Shown here in pieces: positions 30,155 through 38,063 of a stretch of DNA of 38,063 nt. Source of the DNA: Myxococcales bacterium (GTDB taxonomy: Bacteria > Myxococcota_A > Polyangia > Polyangiales > Polyangiaceae); assembly GCA_009692485.1 (NCBI GenBank), contig SHZB01000013.1, positions 1 to 38,063 on the forward strand, read 5' to 3'. Within the stretch, counting starts at the first letter, position 1. Every line of letters starts with the position of its first letter. The notes under the pieces are model-generated. The model was not told the origin of the DNA. It worked only from the letters and a program-made list of their open reading frames with translations, and searched no databases. The position numbers and the translations under genes are program-made.

Positions 30155-31693
30155 ATGTACCGCAAAGAAGTGAGCGAGCGGAGCCCCATGCGGGTATTCG
30201 AGCGCTCCATCCACGGCGGGCTCGGGCGCGGCAACGTGGGCGCCGTCGTGTCGCGCGTGGGGCTCGGCAAATCGGCGTTGCTCATACAGTTTGCGCTCGA
30301 CGATCTCATGCGCGACCGCAAGGTTTTGCATATCTCGCACGAAGCCCCGGTCGATCGCGTGCGCTCGTTCTACGACGAGATCTTCCACGAGATGTCGCTC
30401 GCCTATCAAATCGCGCAGCCACAGAGCGTGCGCCTCGAGATCGAGCGTAACCGGCTCATCTTCTCGCTCCTCGATACGGGCTCTGTTTCATCGGCGCCTT
30501 CCGACGAGCGTCCGTCGCAGCGTTCATCGGCGCCTTCCGACGAGCGTCCGTCGCAGCGTTCATCGGCGCCTTCCGACGAGCGTCAGTCGCAGCGTTCATC
30601 GGCGCCTTCCGACGAGCGTCAGTCGCAGCGTTCATCGGCGCCTTCCGACGAGCGTCAGTCGCAGCGCTCGCTCGTGGCGGGCCCAGTCTCGGCGCGCGGT
30701 GGCAGTTCCTCGGTGACGAAGATCGAACAGACCGTGCGCTTCGCTCGCGAGGTGGCGCAATTTCAACCCCACACGATCATCGTGGACGGCTTCGACTTCG
30801 ACGGCGCGACGCCTGGAGCGATGACGGCCCTCGGCGCACTTGCCCGCGAGGCCGGCGCGGAGCTGTGGCTATCGGCGAAGAGCGCGATGCACGCCTCGCT
30901 GAACGAAGGGACGGCCATGCCGCCCGCGCGCGCCTCGACCCCAGAGCCCCTCCGCCGCTTCTTCGAACATCTGCAGGTCATCTTGACCTTGGAGAGTGAC
31001 GGCGACGACGTGCGCCTTCAGCTCCTCAAAGATCACGACAACCTCGAGATCTCGGAGCTTCATCTCTCGCTGCATCCAACGACGATGCGCGTCGTCACGG
31101 ACGAGCTTCCGGTGGCGCAAGAGTCCCCGCGAGATCCGCGCCGGTTTCACTTGTTTTCAGGCGGCGCGCAGGGTGCGGAGGCTTCGTTCGGTGCGTGCGC
31201 CGAGCGCTGGGGATGCGAGGAGACGCACTTCAGCTTCGAGGGACATCCGTTCTGCGCACGCGAGCGCGGACGCGTCATCCTCGGCGAAGAAGAGCTCACC
31301 AAGGGCGACTTCAGCCTTGTCTACGTCGCGCATCGGCTCAAGCGCCCGCTGAGCCAGATCCCCAACATCAAGCGCATCCTTCAAACGGTGTGGCATCAGA
31401 TCAGCCAGGCCGAAGAGGTCTTCGTCGTCGGCTCGCTGCAAGAGGACGGCACCGTGCGCGGCGGCACCGGCTGGGGCGCCGAGCTCGCACGCCTCTGGAA
31501 CAAACCGATTTACGTGTTCGATCAGGAAAAGGCCGCGTGGCTCCGCTGGGACACGACCCGCTGGGAGCGAGACGAGAGGCCCATCATTCGACGCCACAAC
31601 TTCGCGGGGCTCGGCACGACTCGCCTCAGCGGCGAGGGAAAAAAGGCGATCGAGCAACTTTTCGCGCGGAGCTTCGGCGACTCGCAGCGCTGA
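30155..31693 (+). CDS. RecA/KaiC-like ATPase fused to a SLOG domain, with five 12-residue repeats
   Basis: About 512 residues from the ATG at 30155; starts at 30122 or 30188 are also possible (codons before 30143 look non-coding). The N-terminal P-loop region reads VFERSIHGGLGRGNVGAVVSRVGLGKSALL, a Walker A with GLGKS at 36-40, and a Walker B-like IIVDGFDFD at about 208-216, as in RecA/KaiC ATPases. Five copies of SSAPSDER(P/Q)SQR (about 112-171) separate them. The C-terminal domain (about 331-480) resembles SLOG nucleotide-binding domains: LFSGGAQGAEASFG, a middle region with EVFVVGSLQ, then VRGGTGWGAELARLWNKPIYVFDQ and a WLRWD motif. SLOG domains bind or process nucleotide-derived ligands. 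No standard defence neighbour is seen; EF-G lies upstream and PFK downstream on the same strand. The fold assignments are by pattern and not confirmed by structure. Confidence 0.72.
   Translation: MYRKEVSERSPMRVFERSIHGGLGRGNVGAVVSRVGLGKSALLIQFALDDLMRDRKVLHISHEAPVDRVRSFYDEIFHEMSLAYQIAQPQSVRLEIERNRLIFSLLDTGSVSSAPSDERPSQRSSAPSDERPSQRSSAPSDERQSQRSSAPSDERQSQRSSAPSDERQSQRSLVAGPVSARGGSSSVTKIEQTVRFAREVAQFQPHTIIVDGFDFDGATPGAMTALGALAREAGAELWLSAKSAMHASLNEGTAMPPARASTPEPLRRFFEHLQVILTLESDGDDVRLQLLKDHDNLEISELHLSLHPTTMRVVTDELPVAQESPRDPRRFHLFSGGAQGAEASFGACAERWGCEETHFSFEGHPFCARERGRVILGEEELTKGDFSLVYVAHRLKRPLSQIPNIKRILQTVWHQISQAEEVFVVGSLQEDGTVRGGTGWGAELARLWNKPIYVFDQEKAAWLRWDTTRWERDERPIIRRHNFAGLGTTRLSGEGKKAIEQLFARSFGDSQR
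30488..30667. repeat. 36-bp in-frame tandem repeat, five copies
   Basis: Units start at 30488, 30524, 30560, 30596 and 30632 and encode SSAPSDER(P/Q)SQR. Copies differ at only one or two bases, including the silent or P/Q changes, so the array is young or is being homogenised. It inserts a hydrophilic 60-residue segment into the ATPase domain between its P-loop and Walker B parts. Confidence 0.95.
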
Positions 31694-31775
31694 GTTTCGC
31701 CGCGGCGCGCTCGTGAAACCGTCGCTCGCTCGTTCCGCACCTACGCAGAGTGACCCATAGAAGAGCAGGTCCGCG

Positions 31776-33113
31776 ATGAGCATCTCGGTCAAGAAGGGCG
31801 ACCATATCAAGCGCGTGGGGATCGTCTTCTCCGGCGGGCCAGCGCCCGCGGCAAATGCGGTCATTTCCGCAGCGGCGGTGTCATTTCTCGAGGACGGGCG
31901 CGAGGTCGTCGGCTTCTTCCACGGCTACTCGTCCTTGCAAGACTACGACGCCGTCAAGTGCCCACTCTTGCCGGACGAGCACTTCCGACTGCTCCGAGAG
32001 AAGGACGTCTGCGGCATGAGCAACAGCCGCGGGATCCTCATCGGGACCGCCCGCGCCAACCCCGGCAAAGGCATCGATTCGCGGGACGACCTCGCCGACG
32101 ACAACAAGACGCGGGCCCTCCGCAATGTCTACCGCGCGCTCGTGGACCTCGACGTGGATGCGCTCATTTCGATCGGCGGCGACGACACCCTCAAGACCGC
32201 CAACTTTCTCGTCGAGTACCAAAAGCGGCTTTCTCCGGACGCTCCGCGCGTTCAAGTCGTCCATCTTCCCAAGACGATCGACAACGACTACCGCGGAATC
32301 GACTTCACGTTCGGATTCTTCACGGCTGTCGATTTCATGGCGAAAGAACTCCAAAACCTCAACGCGGACGCCGAGTCGACGCACTCGTATTTCATCGTCG
32401 AGACCATGGGCCGCAAGGCTGGGTGGCTGGCGTACGGGGTCGCGATCGCGGGGGAGGCCAATCTCGTCATCGGCGTTGAAGACGTGTCCGGCGAGCTCGC
32501 GCTGGCCGAGGCCGTGACGGATCAGGCGACGGGCGAAGTTCAGATCGAGACGCGGCTCAACATGGACGCGCTGATCGAGCGCATCGTCTCGCTCATTCTC
32601 ACGCGCGAGCGACGTGGCAAGCATCACGGCACGGTCGTGTTGGCCGAGGGGCTCGCCGAGATGTTGCCCGAGAGCTTTCTGCGTGGACTTCCTCGCGACG
32701 AGCATGGGCACATCTCGCTCGGACGCATCGACCTCGGTAAATTGGTCGCCGAGTTGGTCGGCGAGCGGCTCCAGCGTCGCACCGGCCGCAAGAAGAAGCT
32801 CACCGGCGTGCAGCTCGGCTACGAGTCCCGATGCGCTCCGCCACACGCCTTCGACGTCATGCTCGGCAGCCAACTCGGCATCGGCGCATACCGCGCGCTG
32901 GTCGAAGAGAACCTCGACGGTCACATGGTGAGCGTGAGCGGCCAGCTCAATCTCAACTACGTGCCGTTCAGCGAGCTGGTCGATCCGGTGAGCCTCACGA
33001 CGGAAGTTCGCTTCGTCAAACCCGGCAGCGATTACCACCGGCTCGCAGGCTTCCTCGAGACGCGCGGCGAGAAGACCCGCGAGTGGACTCCCAGCCGGCG
33101 CCCCGAAGGCTGA
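31776..33113 (+). CDS. Pyrophosphate-dependent 6-phosphofructokinase
   Basis: A 445-residue member of the phosphofructokinase family. GGDDT at 134-138 has Asp where ATP-enzymes have Gly (GGDGS), and PKTIDND at 165-171 has Lys in place of Gly; both are hallmarks of the PPi-dependent enzyme. Other family motifs are VGIVFSGGPAPAANAVI near the N-terminus, MGRKAGWLA at 211-219 and LAEGLAE. It phosphorylates fructose 6-phosphate reversibly with pyrophosphate, serving glycolysis and gluconeogenesis. AGCAGG precedes the ATG by about 7 bp. It is 82 bp after the ATPase-SLOG gene and ends 3 bp before the convergent lipoprotein gene. Confidence 0.9.
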   Translation: MSISVKKGDHIKRVGIVFSGGPAPAANAVISAAAVSFLEDGREVVGFFHGYSSLQDYDAVKCPLLPDEHFRLLREKDVCGMSNSRGILIGTARANPGKGIDSRDDLADDNKTRALRNVYRALVDLDVDALISIGGDDTLKTANFLVEYQKRLSPDAPRVQVVHLPKTIDNDYRGIDFTFGFFTAVDFMAKELQNLNADAESTHSYFIVETMGRKAGWLAYGVAIAGEANLVIGVEDVSGELALAEAVTDQATGEVQIETRLNMDALIERIVSLILTRERRGKHHGTVVLAEGLAEMLPESFLRGLPRDEHGHISLGRIDLGKLVAELVGERLQRRTGRKKKLTGVQLGYESRCAPPHAFDVMLGSQLGIGAYRALVEENLDGHMVSVSGQLNLNYVPFSELVDPVSLTTEVRFVKPGSDYHRLAGFLETRGEKTREWTPSRRPEG

Positions 33114-33116
33114 GCG

Positions 33117-33959
33117 TCACTTCACGACGTAGATGACGCCCTGCTGCAAGAGCGCCTTGCTGTTGTTGTAGAAGGGGTAGATCCCCACCTTCCATACCGA
33201 CTTCGGGTTCGTCTGCTGGGATGGCCACATGCCGCCCGTGAAGCAGGCGACCGCGTTCGGGTCGAAGGGCGTAGCGGCGTTCGGGTTGTAACAAGCCGGT
33301 TGGATCGGGCTCTGCTTGTCATAGAGCTTGACCCCGTCCCCATCGATGAGTCCGCCGAGGAACATCGGGCCACCGGTGGCGTTCGTCCCGTTGACGCTGA
33401 TGGTGGCTGTCGACGCGATCTTCAGGCACAGCGGGAAGGTGATGGTCGCCACCGTGAGTACGATTGGAGTGCTCGCGCCCGTGTGGTCGATCGCCTTCTT
33501 CACCGAGCAGCCGTGGATGAGAACCTCGGTCAGATCCGGACTGCAGATGCCGCTGTTGCAGTTGAGGTTGGGCGCCATGTTGCAGACGACGCCGCAAGCC
33601 CCGCAATGGTTCGAGTCGGTCTTGATGTTCGCGCACGATTGGCCGCAAGACTCGGTGCCCATCGGGCACATCGGACCGGGATCGCCACCCGTGCCTCCGC
33701 CGCCGCCCGCGCTGCCGCCCGCATCGCCGCCGCCCGCATCGCCGCCGCCCGCATCGCCGCCGCCCACGTCGCCGCCACCCGCCTCCGCACCACCAACCGC
33801 GCCGCCCGCGCCACCCGCTCCGCCCGCTCCGCCCGTGCTGCTCACCGTCGCGCTCGTGACAGTCAGTACGCCGCCATCCGTGCTCGTGGGACCGCAGCTA
33901 AAGGCTGCCGCGCTCGGAACGAGAGCCGCGACGCCGACAAGAGGGCTGAAGAAACGCAT
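33117..33959 (-). CDS. Exported Gly-rich protein with a myxobacterial Cys motif
   Basis: The start at 33959 gives MRFFSPLVGVAALVPSAAAFSCG, a signal peptide ending in a lipobox-like AFSC (Phe at -2 is atypical, so lipidation is uncertain). Residues about 30-95 are a Gly/Ala/Asp-rich repeat linker (GGDAGGGDAGG). The motif CPMGTESCGQSCANIKTDSNHCGACGVVC that follows resembles the 'stigma' Cys repeat of myxobacteria, in which C..C...(N/T)DxxNCGxCxxxC is the core. The remaining C-terminal domain of about 140 residues has several Cys and a beta-rich pattern (TPIVLTVATITFPLCLKIASTATISV, FLGGLIDGDGVKLYD). It is convergent with the PPi-PFK gene. Confidence 0.72.
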   Translation of the reverse strand: MRFFSPLVGVAALVPSAAAFSCGPTSTDGGVLTVTSATVSSTGGAGGAGGAGGAVGGAEAGGGDVGGGDAGGGDAGGGDAGGSAGGGGGTGGDPGPMCPMGTESCGQSCANIKTDSNHCGACGVVCNMAPNLNCNSGICSPDLTEVLIHGCSVKKAIDHTGASTPIVLTVATITFPLCLKIASTATISVNGTNATGGPMFLGGLIDGDGVKLYDKQSPIQPACYNPNAATPFDPNAVACFTGGMWPSQQTNPKSVWKVGIYPFYNNSKALLQQGVIYVVK

Positions 33960-34001
33960 GCCATGCAGCCTATCGAGAGCGGCCCGCGAATCCAAGGCTC
34001 A

Positions 34002-34113
34002 TGGCCATGCTCACGCTCGCGCAGTGCTCGCGCAGTGCTCACGCTCGCGCCATGCTCACGGCGGCGCAGTGCTCACGACGGCGCAGTGCTCACGGCGGCG
34101 CAGTGCTCACCCT
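34002..34113. repeat. 17-bp tandem repeat, about 6.5 copies
   Basis: Units of the form GCGCAGTGCTCACGNCG start at 34030, 34047, 34064, 34081 and 34098; related sequence begins at 34002, with one truncated unit at 34019. The array ends 7 bp before the stop codon of the carboxyltransferase gene and fills most of the gap between two minus-strand genes. Confidence 0.9.
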
Positions 34114-34120
34114 CGTGATT

Positions 34121-35770
34121 TCAGAGACGCTGCACGCCGTAGGTCGACGGGTTGGGTCGCCGCATGCGAGCCTCGAGGCACGTTTCGAGCAGGAAAATGA
34201 GCACGCGGCGCGTATCGCGTGGATCGATGATGCCGTCGTCCATGAGGCGCGCGCTCGTGTACATCGACTCGCTGATCGTCTCGAGCGCGAACTCGATCAT
34301 CCGGGCCTGGTTGGTGAGCTTGTCGATGGCCTTGTCGTCGGGCAGCACGCCGTTGCGCTCCCATTTTTTCTCGGTGACGATCTGGATGACCTTCGCCGCC
34401 TGCGCGCCGCCCATCAACGCTTGTCGCGCGGAGGGCCAGCTCATCACGAAGTCCGGTGCGAGAGCGCGGCTCGCCATCGCGTAGTTGCCGGCGCCGTAGG
34501 CGTTGCCGACGAGGATCGTGATCTTGGGGACGCGCGCATTGGCGACGTGCTGAATGAGCTTGGCCGAGTCCTTCACCTGCCCGGCGCGCTCGACCGCAGT
34601 CCCAACGAGGAAACCGGTGGTGTTCTGTAGAAACACGAGCGGCGCGTTCTTGACGCAGCACAGCTCGATGAACTGGGATGCCTTGTTCGCGCCGGCGGGC
34701 GTGATCGGACCGTTGTTGGCGAGGATGCCGACGAGCGTGCCGCCGATGCGCGCCATCCCGCACACGGTCGCGGCATCGAGCGACGCGGCGTGTTCGTCGA
34801 AGCGCGAGCCATCGACGATGCGGAGGATGATCTCCTGCGAGCGCAAAGCCTGTCGCCGATCTTCGGGGTACACGCCGATCAGCTCATCGGGGGATGAGCG
34901 CGGCGGCTCGGGTGGCGCATCACCGTCACGCTCGAGTTGCGGATCGGCCGGCAGCTGTTGGACGAGCTCACGGGCGATGCGGATCGCGTCCGCGTCGTCC
35001 TCGGCGATGTGCTCGCCGGTGCCTGAGACCGTGGCGTGCATCTCCGCGCCGCCCAGCTCTTCAGCGTTGGCATCCTCGCCGGTACCGGCCTTGAGTAGCG
35101 GCGGTCCCGCCAGGAAAAGCTGCGTCTTGCCGCGCACCAGCACGATGTGATCGCTGAGTGCGACCTGGTACGCGCCGCCCGCGGTCGCGTTGCCGTGCGC
35201 CACCGTGATCTGCGGGATCCCGGCGCAGCTGAGCTGTGCCTGCTGGCAGTAGACGCGGCCGCCGTCGACGAAGAGCGCGGCGCCCCACGGATCGCTCATC
35301 GCCGACGACTTCGCGAGATTGCCGCCGCCGCTCTCGTGCAAGGTGACGATCGGCAGGCGCGTGCGGAAGGCGACCTCTTGCAGCCGCAGCATCTTCTTCA
35401 CGTTGACGGAGTCGATCGTGCCGCCCTCGATGGCGTAGTTCCACACGATGACGAGGCAGCGCCGGCGCGCGACGTAGCCGATCCCGGCGATGAGCTTGCC
35501 GCCCGAGAGGCTCCCGTCCGAGTCATCGAACATTCCGTAGCCGGCGATCGACGCAAGCTCGAGGAACGGCGCACCCGCGTCCAGCAAGAGCCCGAGCCGC
35601 TCGCGAGGGAGGAGTTTGTTCTGCGCGCGGGCACGCTCGGCATGCTTGAGCTCGGTCTGGAGCTGCCGCTCTTCGACGCCGCGAACGCGCGCTACGTAGG
35701 CCTCCATGAATGCGCGATTTGCTACAAATTCCGGGCTATTCGTGTCAATTGCGCTCGCAAGCGGTTGCAT
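34121..35770 (-). CDS. Acyl-CoA carboxylase, carboxyltransferase (beta) subunit
   Basis: A 549-residue crotonase-fold carboxyltransferase. It transfers the carboxyl group from carboxybiotin to an acyl-CoA. Two typical halves are visible: N-half RERLGLLLDAG, GTIDSVNVKKMLRLQEVA and HESGGGNLAKSSAM with NATAGGAYQ; C-half NNGPITPAGANKASQFIELCC, FLQNTTGFLVG and GNAYGAGNYAMASRALAPDF, with WPSARQALMGGAQAAKV. These match the 3-methylcrotonyl-CoA/geranyl-CoA carboxylase group better than propionyl-CoA, so leucine or isoprenoid catabolism is likely, but the substrate is not fixed by sequence. Its ATG shares an A with the upstream TGA stop (TGATG), so it is translationally coupled to the biotin-carrying subunit. 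Confidence 0.9.
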   Translation of the reverse strand: MQPLASAIDTNSPEFVANRAFMEAYVARVRGVEERQLQTELKHAERARAQNKLLPRERLGLLLDAGAPFLELASIAGYGMFDDSDGSLSGGKLIAGIGYVARRRCLVIVWNYAIEGGTIDSVNVKKMLRLQEVAFRTRLPIVTLHESGGGNLAKSSAMSDPWGAALFVDGGRVYCQQAQLSCAGIPQITVAHGNATAGGAYQVALSDHIVLVRGKTQLFLAGPPLLKAGTGEDANAEELGGAEMHATVSGTGEHIAEDDADAIRIARELVQQLPADPQLERDGDAPPEPPRSSPDELIGVYPEDRRQALRSQEIILRIVDGSRFDEHAASLDAATVCGMARIGGTLVGILANNGPITPAGANKASQFIELCCVKNAPLVFLQNTTGFLVGTAVERAGQVKDSAKLIQHVANARVPKITILVGNAYGAGNYAMASRALAPDFVMSWPSARQALMGGAQAAKVIQIVTEKKWERNGVLPDDKAIDKLTNQARMIEFALETISESMYTSARLMDDGIIDPRDTRRVLIFLLETCLEARMRRPNPSTYGVQRL

Positions 35771-37800
35771 CACGCGCCTCCTTCCGCGGTGCTCTCCGCG
35801 ACGATTTCCGCCAGGAGCTGACGCCACCGCACCTGCATGCCGCACGCGATGTGAAGCGCGGTCACGGTGCCGCTCGTGTCGGCGACGATGCGGTGTTGCA
35901 TCTTCATCGCCTCGAGCACGCACATGAGCTGGCCGGAGCTCACCGTGTCGCCAACCGCGACCCGCACGTCGATCACCGCGCCGTCGAGCGGTGCGAGGAG
36001 CCGCCCGGTGCCGCGACCTTCACGGCGCGCGGGTTGGTGCGTCACCTCGTCGAAGGCGAGCACGGCCATGCCGTCGTCGAGCCACACGCGCGCGATCGGC
36101 GCGGCCTCGCTCGACGCACGCTCGACGGCGAAGCGCACGCGTCGACGAACGCCGTCGAGGACCACCGTGAGCGAGGCGCGGTCGTGTGCGGCGAGCTGGA
36201 GCTCGAGCGTCTCGGACCCCGGACCGCCCGCACCGCGGATCGCAAAGCGCCGGCCCTCGGAACCGCCGCCACACGCGAGGACGTTGACGGTCCGCTTCTC
36301 GGCGCGATGCGCGAGGACGATGGTCGCCGGCACCGGACCGCCGCTGCGCCAGCCGAGGAACGAAGGCTCCGGCACAAGACCAACGGCTGTCTCGAGACAG
36401 ACCACGAGCGCCGCGAGCGCGAAGCATCGACTCTCGGGCGCGGTCGGTGACAGCGACGGATCGCCCGCAAATTCCTGCGCGAGGAACGCCGTGGTCGCGA
36501 GCCCACGCGCGAAAGTCTCGTGCTCACAGGCATTGACCAACATGGTCTTGTTGCTCGCCACGCCAAACAGCGTCGTCTCGCGAAGCGCGCGGACGAGTGC
36601 GCGGCGGGCGTCGTCGCGGGTCTTGCCGTGCGCGATCACCTTGGCGAGCATCGGGTCGTAGTGCGGAGACACGACGAGCCCATCGGCGAGCGCGTGATCG
36701 ACGCGGACCGCCGACGTGGGCTCCCACCGGAGCACGGTGCCCGTCTGCGGGAGGTATCCGAGCGCGGGGTCTTCGGCGTAGAGGCGCGCCTCGATCGCGT
36801 GGCCGCGGATGGCAATCTCCGATTGACGGAGCGGCAGTGGCTCACCTTGCGCGACGCGAAGCTGCCACTCCACCAGATCGGTTCCGGTCACGAGCTCGGT
36901 CACGGGATGCTCGACTTGGATGCGCGTGTTCATCTCGAGGAAGTAGTAGCTACGCTCGCGATCGAGCAGAAACTCCACCGTTCCAGCGCCGACGTAGCCA
37001 CACGCCTTGGCGGCTCGAACGGCGGCGGCACCGAGCGCGGCGCGCAGTGCGGCATCGACCGCGGGTGAGGGTGACTCTTCAAGCACCTTCTGATGGCGGC
37101 GCTGCACCGAACAGTCGCGCTCGCCGAGGTGCACGATCTCGCCTTGCGCGTCCGCAAAGATCTGCACCTCCACGTGACGCGGCTCGAGGATGGCGCGCTC
37201 GAGCAAGAGCTCACCGCTCTTGAAGGCACGCAGGGCTTCCCCCCGCGCAGCGGCGAGGGCCTCGGGCAGCTCCGCCGCGCTCATGACGAGGCGCATGCCG
37301 CGACCACCTCCGCCGGCAGCGGCCTTCACCATGAGCGGGAAGCCGACGGACGCGGACGCGGCGCAGAGAGCCTCGTCGGTGGGGTCGTCACCTTCGAAGC
37401 CAGGCACGCACCTGACCCCGGCCGCATGCATGGCGCGCTTGGCTGCCCGCTTGTTCCCCATCAGCTCGATCGCGTCGCTCGGCGGTCCGACGAAGACGAG
37501 GCCAGCAGCCGTGCACGCGCGCGCGAACGCGGCGTTCTCGCTCAAGAACCCGTAGCCCGGATGCACGGCCTCGGCACCGGTCCTCTTCGCCGCATCGATC
37601 ACGCGCTCGACGACGAGGTAGCTCTCACTCGCGGGCGCGGGACCCAGCCACACGGCTTCATCGGCCGCATGCACGTGCGGCGCGCCGACGTCCGCGCTCG
37701 AATACACAGCCACGGTCGAGAGCCCGAGGCGCCGCGCCGTACGGAAGATACGAACCGCGATTTCCCCGCGATTTGCTACCAAAAGCTTTGAGAAGGCCAC
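35770..37800 (-). CDS. Acyl-CoA carboxylase, biotin carboxylase/biotin carrier (alpha) subunit
   Basis: A 676-residue protein. The GTG at 37800 gives the family-typical N-terminus VAFSKLLVANRGEIAVRIFRTARRLG; the longer open frame runs into unrelated sequence. The biotin carboxylase part has VHPGYGFLSENA, the ATP-grasp loop VKAAAGGGGRGMRLV, RHVEVQIFAD, ERDCSVQRRHQKVLEE and FLEMNTRIQVEHPVTE. The C-terminal biotinyl domain has the acceptor Lys in VLEAMKMQH. A central Glu/Gly/Arg-rich linker is less conserved, as usual. It forms the operon with the downstream carboxyltransferase. Regulation is not visible; upstream lies a transposase remnant. Confidence 0.92.
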   Translation of the reverse strand: MAFSKLLVANRGEIAVRIFRTARRLGLSTVAVYSSADVGAPHVHAADEAVWLGPAPASESYLVVERVIDAAKRTGAEAVHPGYGFLSENAAFARACTAAGLVFVGPPSDAIELMGNKRAAKRAMHAAGVRCVPGFEGDDPTDEALCAASASVGFPLMVKAAAGGGGRGMRLVMSAAELPEALAAARGEALRAFKSGELLLERAILEPRHVEVQIFADAQGEIVHLGERDCSVQRRHQKVLEESPSPAVDAALRAALGAAAVRAAKACGYVGAGTVEFLLDRERSYYFLEMNTRIQVEHPVTELVTGTDLVEWQLRVAQGEPLPLRQSEIAIRGHAIEARLYAEDPALGYLPQTGTVLRWEPTSAVRVDHALADGLVVSPHYDPMLAKVIAHGKTRDDARRALVRALRETTLFGVASNKTMLVNACEHETFARGLATTAFLAQEFAGDPSLSPTAPESRCFALAALVVCLETAVGLVPEPSFLGWRSGGPVPATIVLAHRAEKRTVNVLACGGGSEGRRFAIRGAGGPGSETLELQLAAHDRASLTVVLDGVRRRVRFAVERASSEAAPIARVWLDDGMAVLAFDEVTHQPARREGRGTGRLLAPLDGAVIDVRVAVGDTVSSGQLMCVLEAMKMQHRIVADTSGTVTALHIACGMQVRWRQLLAEIVAESTAEGGA

Positions 37801-37911
37801 CGCCTGGCGGTCATAACATGCCCCGGCGGCGGCGCGCCCCACGCAAGATCGCTTGCGCTTTGTCCGAGATCGAGGCACTCGGCGAATTGAACCTCCCCCC
37901 GTTCCGCGGAC

Positions 37912-38063
37912 AGTGTTGCGTTCGACGAGGTTCGGCGCGATGGGGTCGCCGTGCTTCGAGTCGGTCGTCGCGCGGAAGCGCTTCTTGGCTCGCGCCACGA
38001 GGAAGTCTTCCCGCATGATCTTCGCGACGGTCTTCTCGCTCACGATCACGCCGTCGGCCTGTA
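37912..38063 (-). pseudogene. IS3-family transposase (orfB) remnant, N-terminal fragment
   Basis: Reading from the window edge on the minus strand gives ADGVIVSEKTVAKIMREDFL, then ARAKKRFRATTDSKHGDPIAPNLVERN, which matches the HTH_21-like region of IS3-family transposases just before the DDE catalytic domain. After that point the sequence stops matching (TVRGTGGGSIRRV), so the catalytic domain is missing. It sits upstream of the carboxylase operon. The upstream end of the element is beyond the window, so whether the element is partly intact is not known. Confidence 0.72.

Noticed and set aside
30488-30667. 36-bp direct repeats considered as CRISPR
   Set aside because: The copies are contiguous without spacers and read as protein in frame.
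30155-31693. Known anti-phage defence system
   Set aside because: The neighbours are an EF-G and a phosphofructokinase; no effector, nuclease or TIR gene accompanies the SLOG-type gene, so a defence role is unsupported.
31881-33038. Minus-strand frame of 385 codons over the phosphofructokinase
   Set aside because: It is a shadow of a strongly conserved coding strand and has no domain.

Overview
The window reads as chromosomal DNA of a GC-rich myxobacterium (Polyangia/Myxococcota). The evidence is strong GC bias at third codon positions, a cell-surface protein with thrombospondin-3 and DUF4215 Cys-rich repeats ending in a MYXO-CTERM-like tail, lipoproteins with Gly/Ser-rich linkers after the lipobox, an EF-G of the mitochondrial-EFG1-like type known from spirochaetes, planctomycetes and deltaproteobacteria, and a FecR-VIT-vWA-TPR protein. 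No rRNA, tRNA or CRISPR was seen. Assignments rest on motif recognition by eye, without database searches.

Layout. 1-4.3 kb: the end of a DNA methyltransferase, trmL, an outer-membrane barrel candidate, rnc with a small coupled membrane protein, and a zinc-ribbon membrane protein. 4.5-7.6 kb: a translationally coupled pair sharing a similar N-terminal module, one followed by a HEAT-like region and the other by a degenerate HD-GYP domain. 7.8-11.2 kb: a small helical protein, a DUF2341-like lipoprotein and the MYXO-CTERM-like lectin-type protein. 11.3-18.2 kb: a divergent redox pair (a shortened YgfK-like FMN/Fe-S protein and an XdhD-like molybdenum hydroxylase), then a TetR regulator with a clear promoter/operator and a diiron ferritin-like protein. 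18.2-21.5 kb: two lipoproteins (one DUF4349), a RING-like zinc-finger membrane protein and an integral membrane protein. 21.7-27.5 kb: an operon of two von Willebrand A proteins. 27.9-33.1 kb: EF-G, an unusual ATPase-SLOG fusion, and a PPi-type phosphofructokinase. 33.1-38.1 kb: a surface Cys-motif protein, a two-gene biotin-dependent acyl-CoA carboxylase operon, and an IS3-type transposase remnant at the right edge.

Two things stand out. First, many of the spacers carry a short tandem repeat, each with a different unit and period (12, 24, 12, 68/19, 21, 18, 35-40, 61, 16 and 17 bp), and a 36-bp array sits inside a coding sequence; some arrays run into gene ends and reiterate stop codons. Second, the protein at 30155-31693 joins a RecA/KaiC-like P-loop ATPase to a SLOG nucleotide-ligand domain, with five near-identical 12-residue repeats inserted in the ATPase core. 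This is the best candidate for an undescribed system in the window.
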